From Candidatus Rhabdochlamydia sp. (lineage in GTDB: Bacteria; Chlamydiota; Chlamydiia; Chlamydiales; Rhabdochlamydiaceae): 5,671 bases of DNA. Where the stretch lies: NCBI GenBank assembly GCA_030044075.1, contig JASHWM010000147.1, positions 1 through 5,671 of the forward strand. Reading direction: 5' to 3'. Within the stretch, counting starts at the first letter, position 1; every line of letters begins with the position of its first letter. Position numbers and translations under genes: made by a program. Below are positions 4,993 through 5,671 of this stretch, in pieces. The notes beneath the pieces were generated by a model. It was not told where the DNA came from. It did not search any database and saw only the letters and a program-made list of their open reading frames with translations.

Positions 4993-5671
4993 TTAAGATC
5001 TTGTTATACTTGATCTGTCATAATAGACAGCATAGCTCAGTCCTGTTTCGGAAGATGGAACTGTATTGATCTTGATCCATTCACGCTGTTTTGTAACTTT
5101 GTTGATATCAGCGATGTTCATGACCCCTTCATGGTTGCTCATCCTTTCAACAAGCGACTTGTAGGAAATAACATACACCTTTTGCACATCCGGATCATTT
5201 GGATCGGAACCGTCTCTTGGATCTACATAAAATACATATTCTTTGCCATTCTCATCTCTTTTTGCCCCAACAAGCGTGATATAATGCGTCTCTTGGGATC
5301 CTTTGTAATCAGAACTTATTTCGATCGCGCTTCCAGAAGGCCATCCATAAACCTTTCTTCCCTGAAAGTCTTCATTGACCTGAATGAGGGGCTTTGAATA
5401 ATAATTCTGCCCAAAAAAACCCCCTACGCAATGAGGCCCATGTTTTTCCAAACTGGCAAAGAGCGCATCAAATGGCTGTGAGGGATCCCATGACGCCTCC
5501 TTAAAGCCAAACCTTTTGCGGATATCTTTTTGGACAATATTCTCCAAATTAGACCGTCGAAGGCTCAAAGAGTTTGTTTCAAATTTTATTTTTGAGACCA
5601 TCATCTCTATATATGTCGGTTTCATTGCTGGATCAAAGCCTTCAAAATTACGCTCCTTTGCTATCATATAC
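4993..5671 (-). CDS. Papain/C39-like domain protein, paralogue of its downstream neighbour (5' partial)
   Basis: This is the C-terminal part of a protein whose frame stays open to the window edge. An ATG at 5667 exists but is only 5 bases from the edge, and the paralogue carries about 230 more residues upstream, so the gene very likely continues outside. Numbering from that ATG, residues 47-109 align without a gap to 279-341 of the neighbouring 455-aa protein, with 33 of 63 identical by hand count. They share WDPS.PFD, HGPH.V.GF and GR.VYGW. The following segment shows THYITLVGAKR with His128 and VFYVDPRDGSDP with Asp149, the His...Asp order and spacing of the second half of a papain/C39-like cysteine protease. 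Both proteins end with a similar GL.YA.YY tail. The nucleophile Cys would be upstream, outside the window; Cys80 after HGPH is not conserved in the paralogue. A protease or other thiol-hydrolase function is inferred from motif order, not from a recognised family. Confidence 0.72.
   Translation of the reverse strand, partial: YMIAKERNFEGFDPAMKPTYIEMMVSKIKFETNSLSLRRSNLENIVQKDIRKRFGFKEASWDPSQPFDALFASLEKHGPHCVGGFFGQNYYSKPLIQVNEDFQGRKVYGWPSGSAIEISSDYKGSQETHYITLVGAKRDENGKEYVFYVDPRDGSDPNDPDVQKVYVISYKSLVERMSNHEGVMNIADINKVTKQREWIKINTVPSSETGLSYAVYYDRSSITRS

Overview
The window is bacterial and carries five protein genes in two blocks that face each other. No RNA gene, insertion sequence or CRISPR array was seen. 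Several hints point to a host-associated, moderately AT-rich bacterium, with Chlamydiota (Parachlamydiales-like) the favoured guess. These hints are a small protein with the layout of a type III secretion chaperone, an isolated dapA behind a TetA-like transporter, and a side-by-side pair of paralogous papain-like proteins of the kind found in expanded effector families. None of this is proof; a marker-gene or protein search would be needed to place the organism.

Left block (+ strand, 1-3466): the 3' part of an Rsm22/METTL17-type ribosome-assembly methyltransferase homologue with a four-cysteine Fe-S signature; then, behind its own extended -10 promoter, a 129-aa chaperone-like protein; then a 12-TM major facilitator (DHA1/TetA-like) gene; and 16 nt later dapA (4-hydroxy-tetrahydrodipicolinate synthase), preceded by a strong Shine-Dalgarno. 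The transporter and dapA look like a two-gene operon. DapA keeps the Schiff-base lysine but has Cys in place of the triad tyrosine supplied across the dimer, and it lacks the E. coli lysine-feedback residues.

Right block (- strand, 3472-5671): two paralogous genes, the upstream one cut by the window edge. They share an ungapped stretch with about half identical residues, followed by a His/Asp-bearing segment resembling the C-terminal half of a papain/C39/AvrRpt2-like cysteine protease fold. The window-edge copy keeps the candidate catalytic His. The complete copy has Ser there, and a shifted Cys in its N-terminal motif, so it may be a pseudo-protease. The 153 bp between them is AT-rich and holds a candidate promoter overlapping a long imperfect inverted repeat. 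dapA and the complete protease-like gene converge with only 5 bp between their stop codons and no recognisable terminator.
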